In this document: piece by piece, positions 63,691 through 64,000 of the stretch | How the letters are laid out: the number at the start of each line of letters is the position of its first letter | Numbering within the stretch: position 1 is the stretch's first letter | NCBI GenBank assembly: GCA_963774945.1 | Contig: CAVZHA010000015.1 | Location: forward strand, 1,364,001-1,428,000 | Length of the DNA stretch: 64,000 bases | Source of the DNA: Trebonia sp963774945 | GTDB lineage: Bacteria > Actinomycetota > Actinomycetes > Streptosporangiales > Streptosporangiaceae | Reading direction: 5' to 3' | Notes under the pieces: generated by a model | The model's input: only the letters and a program-made list of their open reading frames with translations | Database searches by the model: none | Told to the model about the DNA's origin: nothing | Position numbers and translations under genes: made by a program

Positions 63691-64000
63691 AGCTGCTCCA
63701 ATCGGGTGATCAGGCGGGCGAGCGCCTGGCGGGGGATGCCGCGCCGCTGCCTGGATCGCTGGCCGGCGTTGAGGGCCTGCCCCGGATCGATCCAGGGCCA
63801 GACGGATTCGTCGGCGCGGGTGCGGCAGAACGCCCGGCGGGCCGCCTCCGGCTCGGTGTAGAGGTTGACGCCGTGGCTCTCGGCCAGCCGGGCGGCGAGG
63901 ATGTGCTCGAGCACCGGGCGCAGGTCCGACTCGTACAGCGGGCGGCTGGTCAGGCTGGTGGCGACGATGAACCGGCGCTGGCCGTAGCCGGAGATCGCCC
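63687..64000 (-). CDS. Conserved protein upstream of MoxR, C-terminal part only
   Basis: The frame is open to the right edge. The visible 104 residues read GYGQRRFIVATSLTSRPLYE, RPVLEHILAARLAESHGVNL, WPWIDPGQAL and RRGIPRQALARLITRLEQL. This tail is typical of proteins that precede moxR in actinobacterial operons and is presumably cytoplasmic. I cannot name the family with certainty. The stop overlaps the MoxR start by 4 bp. Confidence 0.7.
   Translation of the reverse strand, partial: AISGYGQRRFIVATSLTSRPLYESDLRPVLEHILAARLAESHGVNLYTEPEAARRAFCRTRADESVWPWIDPGQALNAGQRSRQRRGIPRQALARLITRLEQL

Overview
The window is high-GC DNA with codon usage, gene families and gene order typical of a filamentous actinomycete: a cvnABCD conservon, a SigE-family ECF sigma factor, a MoxR/DUF58 pair, a giant RHS protein and lipobox lipoproteins. 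I cannot name the genus. Many conserved genes are broken by a single base and keep good homology on both sides of the break. I read most of these as draft-assembly indels. The nonsense mutations and IS scars in the 12-21 kb island look like real decay.

1-9.7 kb is a sugar-acid catabolic locus. An enolase-superfamily dehydratase (cut by the left edge) is divergent from an SDR and a LysR regulator. Facing them is a five-gene operon: periplasmic-type binding lipoprotein, two RbsC-type permeases, an RbsA-type double ATPase and an L-fuconate-dehydratase-like enzyme. A 20-bp palindromic element recurs almost unchanged in front of both transcription units. 9.7-11.9 kb is an MFS exporter with its TetR repressor and a perfect operator dyad.

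12.2-32.2 kb is a polymorphic-toxin locus read leftward. A roughly 3,375-residue RHS/YD-repeat protein (with three LamG-like insertions and a probable nuclease tip) is followed by its immunity gene and then by a trail of cassettes. The trail contains a second immunity gene, a decayed orphan RHS C-terminus (repeat end, PT-HINT domain, toxin), Imm32, an IS630 remnant, an unrecognised immunity-like gene, an IS701-type element carrying a broken passenger gene, and DUF7919, DUF7336, zinc-ribbon and DUF6881 proteins. A small membrane-anchored BMP-like protein lies upstream of the RHS gene.

32.1-34.1 kb is a recombination scar: a tRNA with anticodon CAT, the C-terminal piece of a tyrosine integrase, the 3' end of an MFS gene, a secreted protein and an encapsulin C-terminal remnant. 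34-37.2 kb is sparse and holds a peptidase E and a methyltransferase. 37.3-42.5 kb is an operon of ABC ATPase, ABC permease and a beta-propeller/phosphoesterase, followed on the same strand upstream by a TPP enzyme.

44.7-49.6 kb is the conservon (sensor kinase, roadblock, DUF742, GTPase). 50.2-55.6 kb on the plus strand is an FHA protein, a Gln/Pro-repeat membrane protein, a TPR-AAA ATPase and a TPR membrane protein, which I treat as one uncharacterised module. 55.6-58 kb holds small housekeeping-type genes (DinB/DUF664, SnoaL-like, VOC, HhH-GPD). 58.1-59.9 kb is an ECF sigma factor with a membrane partner. 60.4-64 kb is a MoxR/DUF58 operon in which a 59-bp repeat has created a chain of tiny ORFs joined by ATGA stop/start overlaps.
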